A stretch of 54,562 bases of DNA from Pseudomonas libanensis. Its GTDB lineage: Bacteria > Pseudomonadota > Gammaproteobacteria > Pseudomonadales > Pseudomonadaceae. The DNA lies in assembly GCF_001439685.1 (NCBI RefSeq), contig NZ_JYLH01000025.1, positions 1 to 54,562 on the forward strand, read 5' to 3'. Shown here in pieces: positions 1-7,979 of this stretch (positions are counted from its first letter, which is position 1; each line of letters opens with the position of its first letter). The notes under the pieces are model-generated. The model was not told the origin of the DNA and did not search any database. It saw nothing but the letters and a program-made list of their open reading frames with translations. The translations under genes and the position numbers were made by a program.

Positions 1-247
1 CAAAACCCTTGGCGCCGTTGGCGGCCAGGCTGTCGATGGCCGAGAGGGTTTTCTCGCCGTCGGGCACGGCGATCTTGATCACGGTGAAACCGTGTTCCTT
101 GCCGGCTTTTTCGGCGAAGGCCCATTCTGTTTGAAACCAGGGTTCTTCGGCCTGCTTGACCAGAAAGCCGATCTTCACTTCTTCAGCCGATACAACGCCG
201 CTGAACGCCAACGCCAGCGCCACAGTCCCGAGTGCCTTCTTGAACAT
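1..247 (-). CDS. araF: L-arabinose ABC transporter substrate-binding protein (5' part only)
   Basis: The first 82 codons of a periplasmic sugar-binding protein; the gene runs off the left edge. The start at 247 has a strong Shine-Dalgarno (AAGGAGGTGG) just upstream. Residues 1-21 form a signal peptide ending near VSA-EE. The mature start, with KIGFLVKQAEEPWFQTEW, KIAVPDGEKTL and AIDSLAANGAKGF, matches E. coli AraF almost residue for residue, so the ligand is most likely L-arabinose. By family knowledge the protein delivers the sugar to an AraGH permease, which should lie beyond the edge. It follows the SDR gene by 32 bases on the same strand, so the two probably share a transcript. Confidence 0.9.
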   Translation of the reverse strand, partial: MFKKALGTVALALAFSGVVSAEEVKIGFLVKQAEEPWFQTEWAFAEKAGKEHGFTVIKIAVPDGEKTLSAIDSLAANGAKGF

Positions 248-279
248 GAACCACCTCCTTCTTGTTATTGGAAAACGCT

Positions 280-1101
280 TTAGTCGTGGTACATCACCGA
301 CCGCCCGCCATCGATCATCAGGCAGGTGGCATTGATAAAGGGCGCCTCGTCGGTCGCCAGGAACAGCGCGGTCATCGCCACCTCGATGGGCTGGCCGATG
401 CGCTTGGGCGGGTGCAGGTCGAACGCTCGCTGGCGCTCGGCGTGAGGGTCGGGGAAACCGTTCCAGTAGTCGACGTTGAGCTGGGTTTCGATATAACCCG
501 GGGCGATGGCATTCACACGGATGCCCTTGGACGCGTATTCGATACCCAGGGCGCGGGTGAGGCCGAGCAGGCCATGCTTGGCGACGGGATAGGGAAAGCA
601 GCCGGGAATGATGTGGCTGGAATGGGTGGAGGCAATATTGATGATGTTGCCGATGCCCTGCTCGATCATGTGCGGCAACACCGAGCGGCAGCCGTACCAG
701 GCGCCGTCGAGGTCGATGGCAAAGCAACGGCGCCAGTCTTCGTCGGTCATCGCCAAAGGGTCGCGGAACACATTGACCCCGGCGCAGTTGACCAGCACAT
801 CTACGCGCCCAAAGCGTTCGATGGCCAGGTTGACCAGCGCCTGCCATTGATCCTTGGAGGTGATATCGACAGGTTGGGCATGGATCTGCGCACCGCGTTC
901 GCGCCAATGGGCGGCGATCTTATCGATTTTTTCGCCCTGGATATCGGCAATCACCAAGCGCGCCTGCTGGGCCTGGAAGCAGGCGACAATCGCTTCGCCA
1001 ATGCCTTGGGCAGCGCCGGTGACGATCACTACCTTGTTCTTCAAACGCTCGCCGTAAGTCGGCTCGGGCACCGCGGGTAGTGACAACGGTTGTGCCTGCA
1101 T
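280..1101 (-). CDS. SDR-family dehydrogenase, probable sugar (L-arabinose 1-) dehydrogenase
   Basis: A classical short-chain dehydrogenase/reductase of 273 residues. The dinucleotide-binding motif TGAAQGIG is near residue 29, the NCAGV structural motif near residue 109, and the catalytic Ser and YPVAK (Tyr/Lys) near residues 157-175. The Asp-rich segment VIADIQ after beta-2 suggests NAD(H) preference. It has AGGTGA before the ATG and stands upstream of araF in one apparent operon. That context suggests oxidation of L-arabinose to the lactone, the first step of the oxidative arabinose route in pseudomonads. The fold is certain. The substrate is inferred only from the neighbour; galactose or another aldose is possible. 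Confidence 0.75.
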   Translation of the reverse strand: MQAQPLSLPAVPEPTYGERLKNKVVIVTGAAQGIGEAIVACFQAQQARLVIADIQGEKIDKIAAHWRERGAQIHAQPVDITSKDQWQALVNLAIERFGRVDVLVNCAGVNVFRDPLAMTDEDWRRCFAIDLDGAWYGCRSVLPHMIEQGIGNIINIASTHSSHIIPGCFPYPVAKHGLLGLTRALGIEYASKGIRVNAIAPGYIETQLNVDYWNGFPDPHAERQRAFDLHPPKRIGQPIEVAMTALFLATDEAPFINATCLMIDGGRSVMYHD

Positions 1102-1146
1102 CGCTTCACCTGTTTTATTTTTTGATAGTGAGTGCTGATGCAGGCG

Positions 1147-1176
1147 ACTATAAACCTAGATCTTGAAATATCTCAA
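1147..1176 (-). promoter_or_regulatory. Candidate sigma-70 promoter of the SDR-araF operon
   Basis: On the minus strand TTGAGA (1176-1171) and TATAGT (1152-1147) are separated by 18 bases, about 50 bases before the SDR start. The -35 element lies inside the inverted repeat at 1164-1189, as expected if a regulator binds there. The surroundings are clearly AT-rich compared with the flanking genes. Confidence 0.5.
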
Positions 1177-1189
1177 TATATAAATTTCA
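1164..1189. promoter_or_regulatory. Inverted repeat, possible operator of the arabinose operon
   Basis: TGAAAT and ATTTCA arms are separated by 14 AT-rich bases and overlap the candidate -35 box of the SDR-araF promoter. It could be an operator for a sugar-responsive repressor or activator. No regulator gene for it is in the window. Confidence 0.35.
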
Positions 1190-1211
1190 ATCCCATATTG
1201 TGAACAATTGC

Positions 1212-1238
1212 AAAAAAAACCGGCCATTAATAGCCGGC
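1212..1238 (-). terminator. Rho-independent terminator after the GNAT gene
   Basis: On the minus strand GCCGGC, a short TATTAAT loop and GCCGG are followed by eight T. It lies 12 bases past the GNAT stop codon, so the GNAT gene is a separate unit from SDR-araF. Confidence 0.75.
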
Positions 1239-1249
1239 TCCGAAGACCG

Positions 1250-1729
1250 TCAGCCTTGGGCAAAGTCCCTCAGCGCATCACCTTCCATGCGATAGCGCAC
1301 CCACTCTTCCTGCGGCTGGGCGCCGATGGACTTATAGAAGGCGATCGCCGGCTCGTTCCAGTCCAGCACGCTCCATTCAAAGCGACCGCAACCGTTGTCA
1401 CAGGCGATCTTGGCCAAGTGGCGCAACAACTTCTTGCCTGCCCCGCCGCCACGTTGTTCCGGGTTGATATAGAGGTCTTCCAGGTACAGGCAGTTGCTGC
1501 CCAGCCAGGTGGAATAGCTGAAAAAGAACACCGCAAAACCAATCGGCAGACCGTCGCGCAGACACATCAGGCCATGGGCCGTGGCACCTTCGCTGAACAG
1601 GCTGCGTTCGATATCCACCACGCTGGCGATCACCTCATGCCGGGCTTTCTCGTACTCGGCCAGCTCGGTGATAAAGGTCAGGATCTGCGCAGCATCGCTG
1701 GGCACGGCGGGGCGAATCTCGATGGTCAT
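1250..1729 (-). CDS. GNAT-family N-acetyltransferase
   Basis: An acetyl-CoA-dependent GNAT protein of 159 residues. The acetyl-CoA pyrophosphate loop is visible as QRGGGAGKKLL near residues 93-103, after the typical beta-4 strand CLYLEDLYI. The C-terminal WNEPAIAFYKSIGA is the usual GNAT motif B. The overall pattern (ELAEYEKARHEV near the start, LEDLYINPEQRG) resembles the diamine/spermidine acetyltransferase-like subgroup, but the acceptor cannot be read from sequence. I chose the ATG at 1729 because MTIEIRPA is a typical GNAT start and AAGG lies about eight bases upstream. A GTG at 1759 would add ten residues. Confidence 0.8.
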   Translation of the reverse strand: MTIEIRPAVPSDAAQILTFITELAEYEKARHEVIASVVDIERSLFSEGATAHGLMCLRDGLPIGFAVFFFSYSTWLGSNCLYLEDLYINPEQRGGGAGKKLLRHLAKIACDNGCGRFEWSVLDWNEPAIAFYKSIGAQPQEEWVRYRMEGDALRDFAQG

Positions 1730-1917
1730 GGGCAAGCCTTGGGTAAATTCAAAGCCCACATACTAAGGCGGTTCAGTGACCGATTGCAGCGCAATTTCAT
1801 ACCCAAGAGCACGTTTTACTCCGCCACACAGGGATGCCAGCACCGGCAAACACAGAACAATCCCGCTGGATACCCATGGTAAACAGTTGGCATAAATCCA
1901 ATGATCAGGTCCTGCTC

Positions 1918-3204
1918 ATGCACGCCACGTCTCCAGTAGGCGCAAAGACTTTCGCGCTGTTCTGCCTCGCCAGTTTCCTGCTGTCGCTCTCCTATGGCTC
2001 AACCTTTTTGCTGTCGCTGCTGATCCATTCACGCGGCGGCAATGAGCACGACGCAGGCAGTGTCATTGCCACGGCGATGCTCAGCACTTTTGTGGCGGTG
2101 CTTCTTTCCGGGCATTTGGCGGATGCGTTGGGCGCGGCGCGAGCGATTGCGAGCACCGGGGTATTACTGGTGTTGGCCTGCCTGGGGTTCGCCCTGGCCC
2201 CCGGGTTTGGTCAGGGTTTGATGCTGTTCGGGCTGTCCCTGGGTCTGGGCTGGGGCGTGTTCTATACCCTGGGCCCGATCATCGTGACGCTGCTGGTAGA
2301 ACCCTGCCAGCGCGCCAAATATTTCGCCCTGCTGTCGGGCAGCATGCTGAGCGGAATCGGCTCCGGCCCTTTACTAGGGCGCGCCGCCATTGCGCTGGAC
2401 CTGCCCCTGACGACTGCGTTCTATATCGCCGGGCTGGCCAGCCTTGCCGGCGTGGTGATGTTCTGGCGCATGGGCATCCTGCTCAAGGGGCATGCGAATG
2501 TGCCGGCGTCGAGGATCTCCTGGTTCGCTAGTCGCCGCGTACTGTCGTCCAAAGCGGCGTTCGCCATCCTGATGGTCGGCCTGGGTGGTTGCGTGTTCGG
2601 TGGGCTGTCATCGTTCCAGACCAGCTACGCCGCTGCCCATGGGCTGGACTACTCACTGTTTTTTGCAGGTTTCCTGACGGCGGCGATTACCAGCCGTCTG
2701 CTGATCGCCGGTTTTGTGGTCAAGCGCGACGCCTACCAGGCTGCCTGCGTGTTGTCCGGGATAATGCTCGGCGCCATCGCGCTGTTTGCATTTGGTGTGA
2801 GCGGCAACCTCAGCTATTTGCTGGCCGCCGCTATTTTGGGGGTCGGGTATGGCCTGACGTATTCGGTGATCAATGGGCTGGTGGCCAATGAGGCACCCAG
2901 CGGCACCACGTCCCAGGCGTTATTGCTGTTCAGCATGGCGTACTTTGTCGGCGTCTTCGGGTTTCCCTGGCTCGCGGGCAAGATCATTGTCGATTACGGC
3001 CTTTGGACAATGATGCTGAGCGTACTGGTTATTGCCGCACTCAATTGGGCGATCGCCACAGTGCGCCTGATAGCGCGCAGCGTTTGGGCGCATAAAACGG
3101 ACACAGGCGAATTGCTACCGTTCGTCGACATCAAGGCACGATCACCGAATGAGGGGGGACCAATACAGGGTAAGGACATTAATCATATGGAGACACCCTC
3201 ATGA
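1918..3204 (+). CDS. MFS transporter
   Basis: A major facilitator superfamily protein with about twelve hydrophobic segments in two halves of six. The loop GHLADALGAARAIA after the second segment is the degenerate MFS motif A. The substrate cannot be deduced. The ATG at 1918 places the first membrane helix close to the N-terminus, as usual in the family. In-frame ATGs at 1834 and 1876 would add an uncharacteristic polar extension. The stop overlaps the start of the next gene (ATGA at 3201-3204), implying translational coupling with the small secreted protein. The C-terminal tail (about 40 residues) is polar and cytoplasmic. Confidence 0.75.
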   Translation: MHATSPVGAKTFALFCLASFLLSLSYGSTFLLSLLIHSRGGNEHDAGSVIATAMLSTFVAVLLSGHLADALGAARAIASTGVLLVLACLGFALAPGFGQGLMLFGLSLGLGWGVFYTLGPIIVTLLVEPCQRAKYFALLSGSMLSGIGSGPLLGRAAIALDLPLTTAFYIAGLASLAGVVMFWRMGILLKGHANVPASRISWFASRRVLSSKAAFAILMVGLGGCVFGGLSSFQTSYAAAHGLDYSLFFAGFLTAAITSRLLIAGFVVKRDAYQAACVLSGIMLGAIALFAFGVSGNLSYLLAAAILGVGYGLTYSVINGLVANEAPSGTTSQALLLFSMAYFVGVFGFPWLAGKIIVDYGLWTMMLSVLVIAALNWAIATVRLIARSVWAHKTDTGELLPFVDIKARSPNEGGPIQGKDINHMETPS

Positions 3205-3545
3205 AAAATTCCAAATTGTCTGCCCTCGCCCTCGCCGGCCTGTTGTCCGCCGCATCCCTGGGCGCGTTTGCCGCCACATCATCTACCGGCAAGACTGATC
3301 CAGTCGGTAGCCCGCCTAGCCCCGCCACCCAGGAATCCCAGGATTCAATGGGCACCGGCCTTGATACCAACGGTGGCGCGATCATCGACAACGGCGCGGA
3401 CCCACGCACCAAAGGCAATGACACCCAGCGCCAGGCACCGGCTGCCGTGGGCAACGGCAAGATGGGCCCCGGCGCCAATGAGCCGAAGATCAACAAAGGG
3501 GATGACTCGAACGTCCCTGGTGCACCGAAACAACCCGCGCCTTAA
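3201..3545 (+). CDS. Small secreted protein of unknown function
   Basis: 114 residues. Residues 1-24 are a clear Sec signal peptide (LSALALAGLLSAASLGAFA) followed by a mature part of about 90 residues that is rich in Gly, Pro, Asn, Asp and Ser and has no hydrophobic core. It therefore looks largely disordered and periplasmic or extracellular. No Cys is present. It starts in an ATGA overlap with the MFS stop. I recognise no family. Similar low-complexity exported proteins are common in Pseudomonas, often near general stress genes, but no function can be assigned. Confidence 0.7.
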   Translation: MKNSKLSALALAGLLSAASLGAFAATSSTGKTDPVGSPPSPATQESQDSMGTGLDTNGGAIIDNGADPRTKGNDTQRQAPAAVGNGKMGPGANEPKINKGDDSNVPGAPKQPAP

Positions 3546-3596
3546 GACACCCGTAGCACGACCGACACTCGACCATTTCCCAGTGAAGAGGTACAC

Positions 3597-3863
3597 ATGA
3601 ACGTCGATAGAAACCTTGAAAAAGAAGTCCTCACCCGTCTGCTGCACGCCCATCCGCAAGGCTTGGGCAAGGAGGTGCTGGACAATTATCGCGGTGAAAA
3701 GGAGGTCGCCAGTGTCTTGGCGTTCCTGCAGGACCGCGGATTGATCAAGGATGGGCATGTGACCACCGATGACGCCGGTGAATACTCGTTGAACCTGCCG
3801 ATCAAGCTGACTGCCTCGGGTGTGGATGAGGCGCGCAAGCTGGACGGTGCAGTCCCTCAGTAA
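3597..3863 (+). CDS. Hypothetical small protein, winged-helix-like
   Basis: 88 residues, cytoplasmic. The pattern of three helices (EVLTRLLHAHPQGL, EVASVLAFLQDRGLI) followed by a beta-hairpin (VTTDDAGEYSLNLPIKLTASG) and a last helix resembles a small winged helix-turn-helix domain, as in DNA-binding or adaptor proteins. It lies 51 bases after the secreted protein and has GAAGAGG before the start. I know of no characterised homologue. The regulator role is only suggested by the fold. Confidence 0.65.
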   Translation: MNVDRNLEKEVLTRLLHAHPQGLGKEVLDNYRGEKEVASVLAFLQDRGLIKDGHVTTDDAGEYSLNLPIKLTASGVDEARKLDGAVPQ

Positions 3864-3874
3864 TCCATTTCTGG

Positions 3875-3900
3875 TCTGGCCCCCGGCAACAGGGGCCAGA
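3875..3900 (+). other. Intercistronic hairpin next to a ribosome binding site
   Basis: A 9-bp perfect stem, TCTGGCCCC paired with GGGGCCAGA, ends directly at the AGGAG (3901-3905) of the following gene. There is no T-tract, so it is not a terminator. It may stabilise the mRNA end or affect access of the ribosome. Confidence 0.5.
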
Positions 3901-3913
3901 AGGAGTTTTAGCG

Positions 3914-4294
3914 ATGCCTCGTGGAAGCAAAGCCAAATACACCACCGAACAGAAACGCAAGGCCGCTCATATCGAAGACAGTTATGAGCACAAGGGATTA
4001 TCCAAGGAAGAGGCCGAGGCCCGTGCCTGGGCCACCGTCAACAAGCAGTCCGGCGGCGGTGAAAAAGCCGGTGGTTCGGGCCGGCGCAAGGCCCCGGCGA
4101 AGAAAGCCGAGGATCGGCATGAGTCGTCCAAGCGTGCGGCGGCCAGCCGTGAAGGACACCCGCGTAGCAGCCGGGCCTCGCTGGGTACGCAAACCAAGGA
4201 AAGTTTGATGAAAGAGGCGCGGGAAAAGAATATCCCCGGGCGGTCGACCATGCGTAAAGATGAGTTGATCCAAGCGCTGAAAAAAGCAGGCTAA
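3914..4294 (+). CDS. Basic protein with C-terminal Rho_N/SAP-like domain
   Basis: 126 residues in three parts. The N-terminus is a helical segment (TEQKRKAAHIEDSYEHKG, then SKEEAEARAWATVNK) of the type found in small 'plasmid stabilisation' or Ku-associated proteins. The middle, about residues 46-90, is a Lys/Arg/Ser/Gly-rich linker. The C-terminus, about residues 93-126, with LMKEAREKNIPGRSTMRKDELIQAL, is a Rho N-terminal/SAP-like helix-extended loop-helix that typically binds nucleic acid. The AGGAG is 7-8 bases before the ATG. It is last in the run of small genes behind the MFS gene. A DNA- or RNA-associated stress protein is plausible; the exact role is unknown. Confidence 0.7.
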   Translation: MPRGSKAKYTTEQKRKAAHIEDSYEHKGLSKEEAEARAWATVNKQSGGGEKAGGSGRRKAPAKKAEDRHESSKRAAASREGHPRSSRASLGTQTKESLMKEAREKNIPGRSTMRKDELIQALKKAG

Positions 4295-4304
4295 ATATGA
4301 TCCC

Positions 4305-4399
4305 AATGTGGGAGGGGGCTTGCCCCCGATTGCAGTGGACCAGTCAACAGATGTATTGACTGACACTCAGCTATCGGGGGCAAGCCCCCTCCCACATTT
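4305..4399. repeat. REPIN (inverted pair of REP sequences)
   Basis: Two REP copies face each other: GTGGGAGGGGGCTTGCCCCC at the left and its complement at the right, around about 40 unique bases. It fills the convergent gap between the Rho_N protein and the PfkB kinase. Confidence 0.9.
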
Positions 4400-4403
4400 G
4401 GAT

Positions 4404-5327
4404 TTATGCTTGCCTGGAAACCAGTGCATCAACTTCGGCTGCGCCTGGACAAGTAGCCGGCCCCCAACGCATCACTGCCAATGCCGCCGCCGCATTCGCC
4501 CGGCGTGCTGCTTCAGCCGGCTTCAACCCCGTCGCCAAGCCAGCAATAAACACCCCTGCGTGCGCATCCCCCGCACCGTTGCTGTCCACCGCCTGCACCT
4601 TGAAACCGGGCACATGTTCAATCTCACCCCTGCGCCCTACCCTGCAGCCATTCGGCCCATCGCGTACTACGAGCAACGTTTGTGCAGGCAGGTGTCGGTT
4701 CAATTCTGGCAACGCGGCGGCGATATCCGTCGCCCCGGTAAACGCGAGGGCTTCAGGGCCATTGCTGGTCCAGATGTCGATACGCGGCAACAAGGCTCGC
4801 ATCAACGCTGAGTCCGGCGCCTTGACCAGCGGGCCTGGGTCGAATACCACTACAATGTCTCGCGGCAGCGCCAGCAGCCAGTCAAGCAACGGCTGCGCCT
4901 TACCGTCAAGCAGCAAGCTGTAGCCACTGACATACACGTAATCATCGACACGCGGGACGATCTGAGCCAAGTCGTCGGCGCTCAGCTCACCCTCGGCGCC
5001 GAGATGGGAGATGAAGGTGCGTTCGGTGCTTGCTTCAGTCAGCGACACGCACAACCCGGTATCTTTGCCAGCGCTGGCTGCCAAGGCCATTTCAATACCC
5101 TCGGCCTGCATCGCTGCACGCGCCAGCTCGCCAAAGCGCCCCTCGCCATGACGGCCCAGGTAAACCACCGGCAACCCATTGCGTCGTGCCGCAACCATCA
5201 CGTTGAACCCGCCACCGACTTGGAAACTGGCGCAGTTGGCCAGCACGTCACCGCCGCTTGCCGGCAGGGTGTCGAGGCCCATGACCAGGTCAACAATGAC
5301 CTGGCCGGTGTGCAGCAATCTAGACAT
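4404..5327 (-). CDS. PfkB-family carbohydrate/nucleoside kinase
   Basis: A ribokinase-type kinase of 307 residues. The N-terminal glycine motif is seen as FQVGGGFNVMVAARRNG (about residues 35-51), and the catalytic/anion-hole motif as DSNGAGDAHAGVF (about residues 248-260) with the catalytic Asp. The family phosphorylates a sugar or nucleoside hydroxyl with ATP. It is last in the operon GntR-DraG-type hydrolase-NCS1 permease-kinase and its start overlaps the permease stop by eight bases. A sensible inference is phosphorylation of the (deoxy)ribose or nucleoside product released by the upstream hydrolase. The actual substrate is not readable from the sequence. Confidence 0.85.
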   Translation of the reverse strand: MSRLLHTGQVIVDLVMGLDTLPASGGDVLANCASFQVGGGFNVMVAARRNGLPVVYLGRHGEGRFGELARAAMQAEGIEMALAASAGKDTGLCVSLTEASTERTFISHLGAEGELSADDLAQIVPRVDDYVYVSGYSLLLDGKAQPLLDWLLALPRDIVVVFDPGPLVKAPDSALMRALLPRIDIWTSNGPEALAFTGATDIAAALPELNRHLPAQTLLVVRDGPNGCRVGRRGEIEHVPGFKVQAVDSNGAGDAHAGVFIAGLATGLKPAEAARRANAAAALAVMRWGPATCPGAAEVDALVSRQA

Positions 5328-6786
5328 TGGCGCTCTCTGCTAAAGCCGGACGACGATCAGCCGCGCCGCCCAGTACCGCATACATTCCGCCCGCCACCAG
5401 GAACGTGACGATCCAGCCCAGGCCGTTATGGCCCAGCCAGGAGTCGGACAGCGGCCCGGCAAACCAGATGTTGTCGGCGGTAGTACCGATGGTGGTGAAG
5501 CTGAACCCCAGCACTATGGCCACCGCCCAGGCGCCAAACGCCCGCCATTCCACACCGCCGCGATACCAGTAGGCACTGCTCGGGCTGACGTCCAGCAGGT
5601 CCTTGGGGCTGTAGTAGTGACGATGAATCAGGTCGACCACGAAAATCCCCACCCACGCCGTGATCGGCACCGCCAGCAGCGAAATGAAGGTGATGAACGG
5701 GCCGTAGAAGCTGTCGGCGATCAGCATGAAGTAGATGGAACCTGCGAAGATCGCCACGATATCGACGATCACCGCATGCACGCGCTTGACCTTCAAGCCC
5801 AGGGTCAGTGTGGTGAGACCGGCGGAATACACTGACAGGTTGTTCGACAGCAACAAGCCGCCGAACGCCGTAATCAGGTACGGCACGGCCATCCAGGTCG
5901 GCAGCATGTCGCGGATCGCGATGATCGGGTCGGTGGCCGACGCCAGGTCATTGTTACCCACCGACAGCAGGCCGCCGAGGGTGATCAACAGTACCAGCGG
6001 AATGCCCGCGCCAAACGCAGCAGAAGCCACCAGGCGCACGGCCTTGACGCTGCGGTGCTGGTAGCGCGACATGTCGGCTCCGGCGTTGGCCCAACCGATA
6101 CCGGTGCCAGCGGCCATGGTGCCCACACCAATGATCATCGCGCTCAACGGTGCCGGCGTGGCGTTGAACACCGCGCTCCAGTCGATGGTGGCACAGAGGA
6201 ATCCACCCACCAGAATGTTCAAGCCGCCGAATACGTAGGTGGCCCACTTCTGGATCACCAGCAAGGTGGCATGGCCGAGACCGGAAACGGCCAGGGTCAG
6301 CAACACGAAGATAGCGATAAAGACCAGGGTCAACAGCGGCGCGCTTTTCGCCTCCACTGGCGAACCGAACAGGATCGAACACAACGACAACAGCACAAAG
6401 GCGGCGGTGGTGGTGTTGACGGTTTCCCAGCCCAGGCGCGACATCAGCGAGACCAGGGTCGGGCCGATATTGCCGCGTACACCGAAGATGGCACGGGACA
6501 GGGTCAGGCTGGGCGCGCGACCTCGGCGTCCGGCGATGGAAATAATCCCCACCACCGCAAAGGAGCCGGCGGCGCCAAGGATCGCAACGATGATCGCCTG
6601 CCAGATGGCCAGGCCACGAAACGCCACGAGGGTCGCGCCCAGCGGCAAGCCGAGGATGCTGATATTGGCGGCGAACCACACCCAGAACAGCTGCAGCGGG
6701 TGGCCGTTGCACTCGCTTTCAGGGACCGGCTCGATACCGCGTGTTTCCAATTGCCCGGCGGTTTGGCCGGAAGAGGGGCTGCTCAT
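5320..6786 (-). CDS. NCS1-family purine/cytosine-type permease
   Basis: 488 residues with about twelve membrane segments. The cytoplasmic N-terminus ends with the NCS1 signature region LQLFWVWFAANISILGLPLGA (helix 1). The conserved acidic/aromatic segment GIGWANAGADMSRYQ (about residues 225-239) is typical of CodB/PurP-like permeases, which import nucleobases or nucleosides with a cation. It is third in the GntR operon and followed by an overlapping PfkB kinase, which points to uptake of the compound that the hydrolase and kinase consume. Cytosine itself is unlikely, as no deaminase is present. Confidence 0.85.
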   Translation of the reverse strand: MSSPSSGQTAGQLETRGIEPVPESECNGHPLQLFWVWFAANISILGLPLGATLVAFRGLAIWQAIIVAILGAAGSFAVVGIISIAGRRGRAPSLTLSRAIFGVRGNIGPTLVSLMSRLGWETVNTTTAAFVLLSLCSILFGSPVEAKSAPLLTLVFIAIFVLLTLAVSGLGHATLLVIQKWATYVFGGLNILVGGFLCATIDWSAVFNATPAPLSAMIIGVGTMAAGTGIGWANAGADMSRYQHRSVKAVRLVASAAFGAGIPLVLLITLGGLLSVGNNDLASATDPIIAIRDMLPTWMAVPYLITAFGGLLLSNNLSVYSAGLTTLTLGLKVKRVHAVIVDIVAIFAGSIYFMLIADSFYGPFITFISLLAVPITAWVGIFVVDLIHRHYYSPKDLLDVSPSSAYWYRGGVEWRAFGAWAVAIVLGFSFTTIGTTADNIWFAGPLSDSWLGHNGLGWIVTFLVAGGMYAVLGGAADRRPALAESANV

Positions 6787-6873
6787 GAAAGGGTGCTCCT
6801 AGTGCCTGTATTGTTGTTGTGGTTGTGGCAGCGAGTCGAATCTTTATCCGGTCTTCCTGACCCAACGCTTTTT

Positions 6874-6967
6874 AATGTGGGAGCTGGCTTGCCTGCGATT
6901 GCGGTGGGTCAACCAGCCCATCAGCCACTGGAAAACCGCTATCGCAGGCAAGCCAGCTCCCACATTT
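6874..6967. repeat. REPIN
   Basis: GTGGGAGCTGGCTTGCCTGC and its complement stand in opposite orientation around about 40 bases, between the ADP-ribosylglycohydrolase stop and the permease start. It therefore lies inside an operon and might act as a stabilising or attenuating RNA hairpin. Confidence 0.9.
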
Positions 6968-6977
6968 AGTTCCGTGT

Positions 6978-7979
6978 TTATCGCAAGGCCAATAACGCCT
7001 GGATCAGCGGCTGCAAGTCCAGACCATTGACCCGCTTGACCTGTTCAACCAACGCCTCAGGCCAGCACTGCATGCCCAGGCACGCCCCCAGCATGGCGCC
7101 GAGAATCGCGGCAATAGTGTCGGTGTCGCCGCCCAGGCTGGCCGCCAGGCACAGCGCTTCGAAGGCATTCATGTCGCCGGACGCCACTTGCTGGGCCAGG
7201 GCAAACGACACCACTACCGACTCCTGGGAAGCCACCGAAGTACCGATCAACTCGTAAAGCAGGTCGGCAAACAACGCTTTGTCGCCGCTGCCGACGCTCA
7301 GGGTGCGAGCCCAACTGATGCGGGTGGACATGCGACCACCCGCGATCCAGTGACCATGGCTTTCGGCCTGTCTGGCAATCTGGGTTCCGATATTCAGGGC
7401 TTCGCCCAGGTCCACGCCGTTGATGCCGGCCGAGACCACCGCCGCCACGGCTGCGGCGCTGGAAATGCCCAGGCTGGTGTTATGGGTGACCTGGCAAGCC
7501 TGGATCACCGCCTGGATAAATGGCTCCGGATCGCTGACATCGGCGGCGATGCCCACTGGCGTGATACGCATGGCCGCGCCATTGGTGGTGCCGTAGCGCC
7601 CCGACTCTTGCGGGGTGTGGCCGGCCAGGATCATGTCGATGGCACGTTTGGTCGACGGCCCGAGCAAGTCCTGGGAACCCTTGGCACGCATCACAGCCTC
7701 CCAATCGATCAGGCGCTGAGCCAGCACCGTGGGTTCGATCTGACCCTGGCCTTGCACCAGCAACTCGGCGACCAGGATGGCTTGTTCGGTGTCATCGGTA
7801 ATGGATCCGGCGGGCATGTTCGGGGCAATGGGCTGGTCGGCGCCCGCATCTTCCAGGGCGGTGATGGCTCCGAAACGCTGTCGAACCTGCTCCCGGCTCA
7901 ATGACTGGGTGGGCATGCCCAAGGCATCGCCCAGGGCCAAGCCGTAGAAGGCACCAAGTGCGCGGTGTTCTGCTGTCAT
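6978..7979 (-). CDS. ADP-ribosylglycohydrolase (DraG) family protein
   Basis: 333 residues of the all-helical ADP-ribosylglycohydrolase fold. Metal-binding motifs are intact: GLALGDALGMPTQ near residue 13, SITDDTEQAI (paired Asp) near residue 58, and LGGDTDTIAAILGAMLGA near residue 277. By family knowledge such proteins cleave N- or O-glycosidic bonds to ribose using Mg ions. Some act on ADP-ribosylated proteins, others on small molecules. No dinitrogenase or ART gene is nearby. The start overlaps the GntR stop by four bases, and a nucleobase-type permease and a PfkB kinase follow. I infer a nucleoside-like small-molecule hydrolase. Confidence 0.85.
   Translation of the reverse strand: MTAEHRALGAFYGLALGDALGMPTQSLSREQVRQRFGAITALEDAGADQPIAPNMPAGSITDDTEQAILVAELLVQGQGQIEPTVLAQRLIDWEAVMRAKGSQDLLGPSTKRAIDMILAGHTPQESGRYGTTNGAAMRITPVGIAADVSDPEPFIQAVIQACQVTHNTSLGISSAAAVAAVVSAGINGVDLGEALNIGTQIARQAESHGHWIAGGRMSTRISWARTLSVGSGDKALFADLLYELIGTSVASQESVVVSFALAQQVASGDMNAFEALCLAASLGGDTDTIAAILGAMLGACLGMQCWPEALVEQVKRVNGLDLQPLIQALLALR

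Noticed and set aside
262..1080. Plus-strand frame opposite the SDR gene
   Set aside because: Shadow of the dehydrogenase; its residues are the complement of SDR motifs.
4305..4399. Possible CRISPR repeat
   Set aside because: The repeats are inverted, not direct, and occur as pairs in intergenic DNA; they are REPINs.
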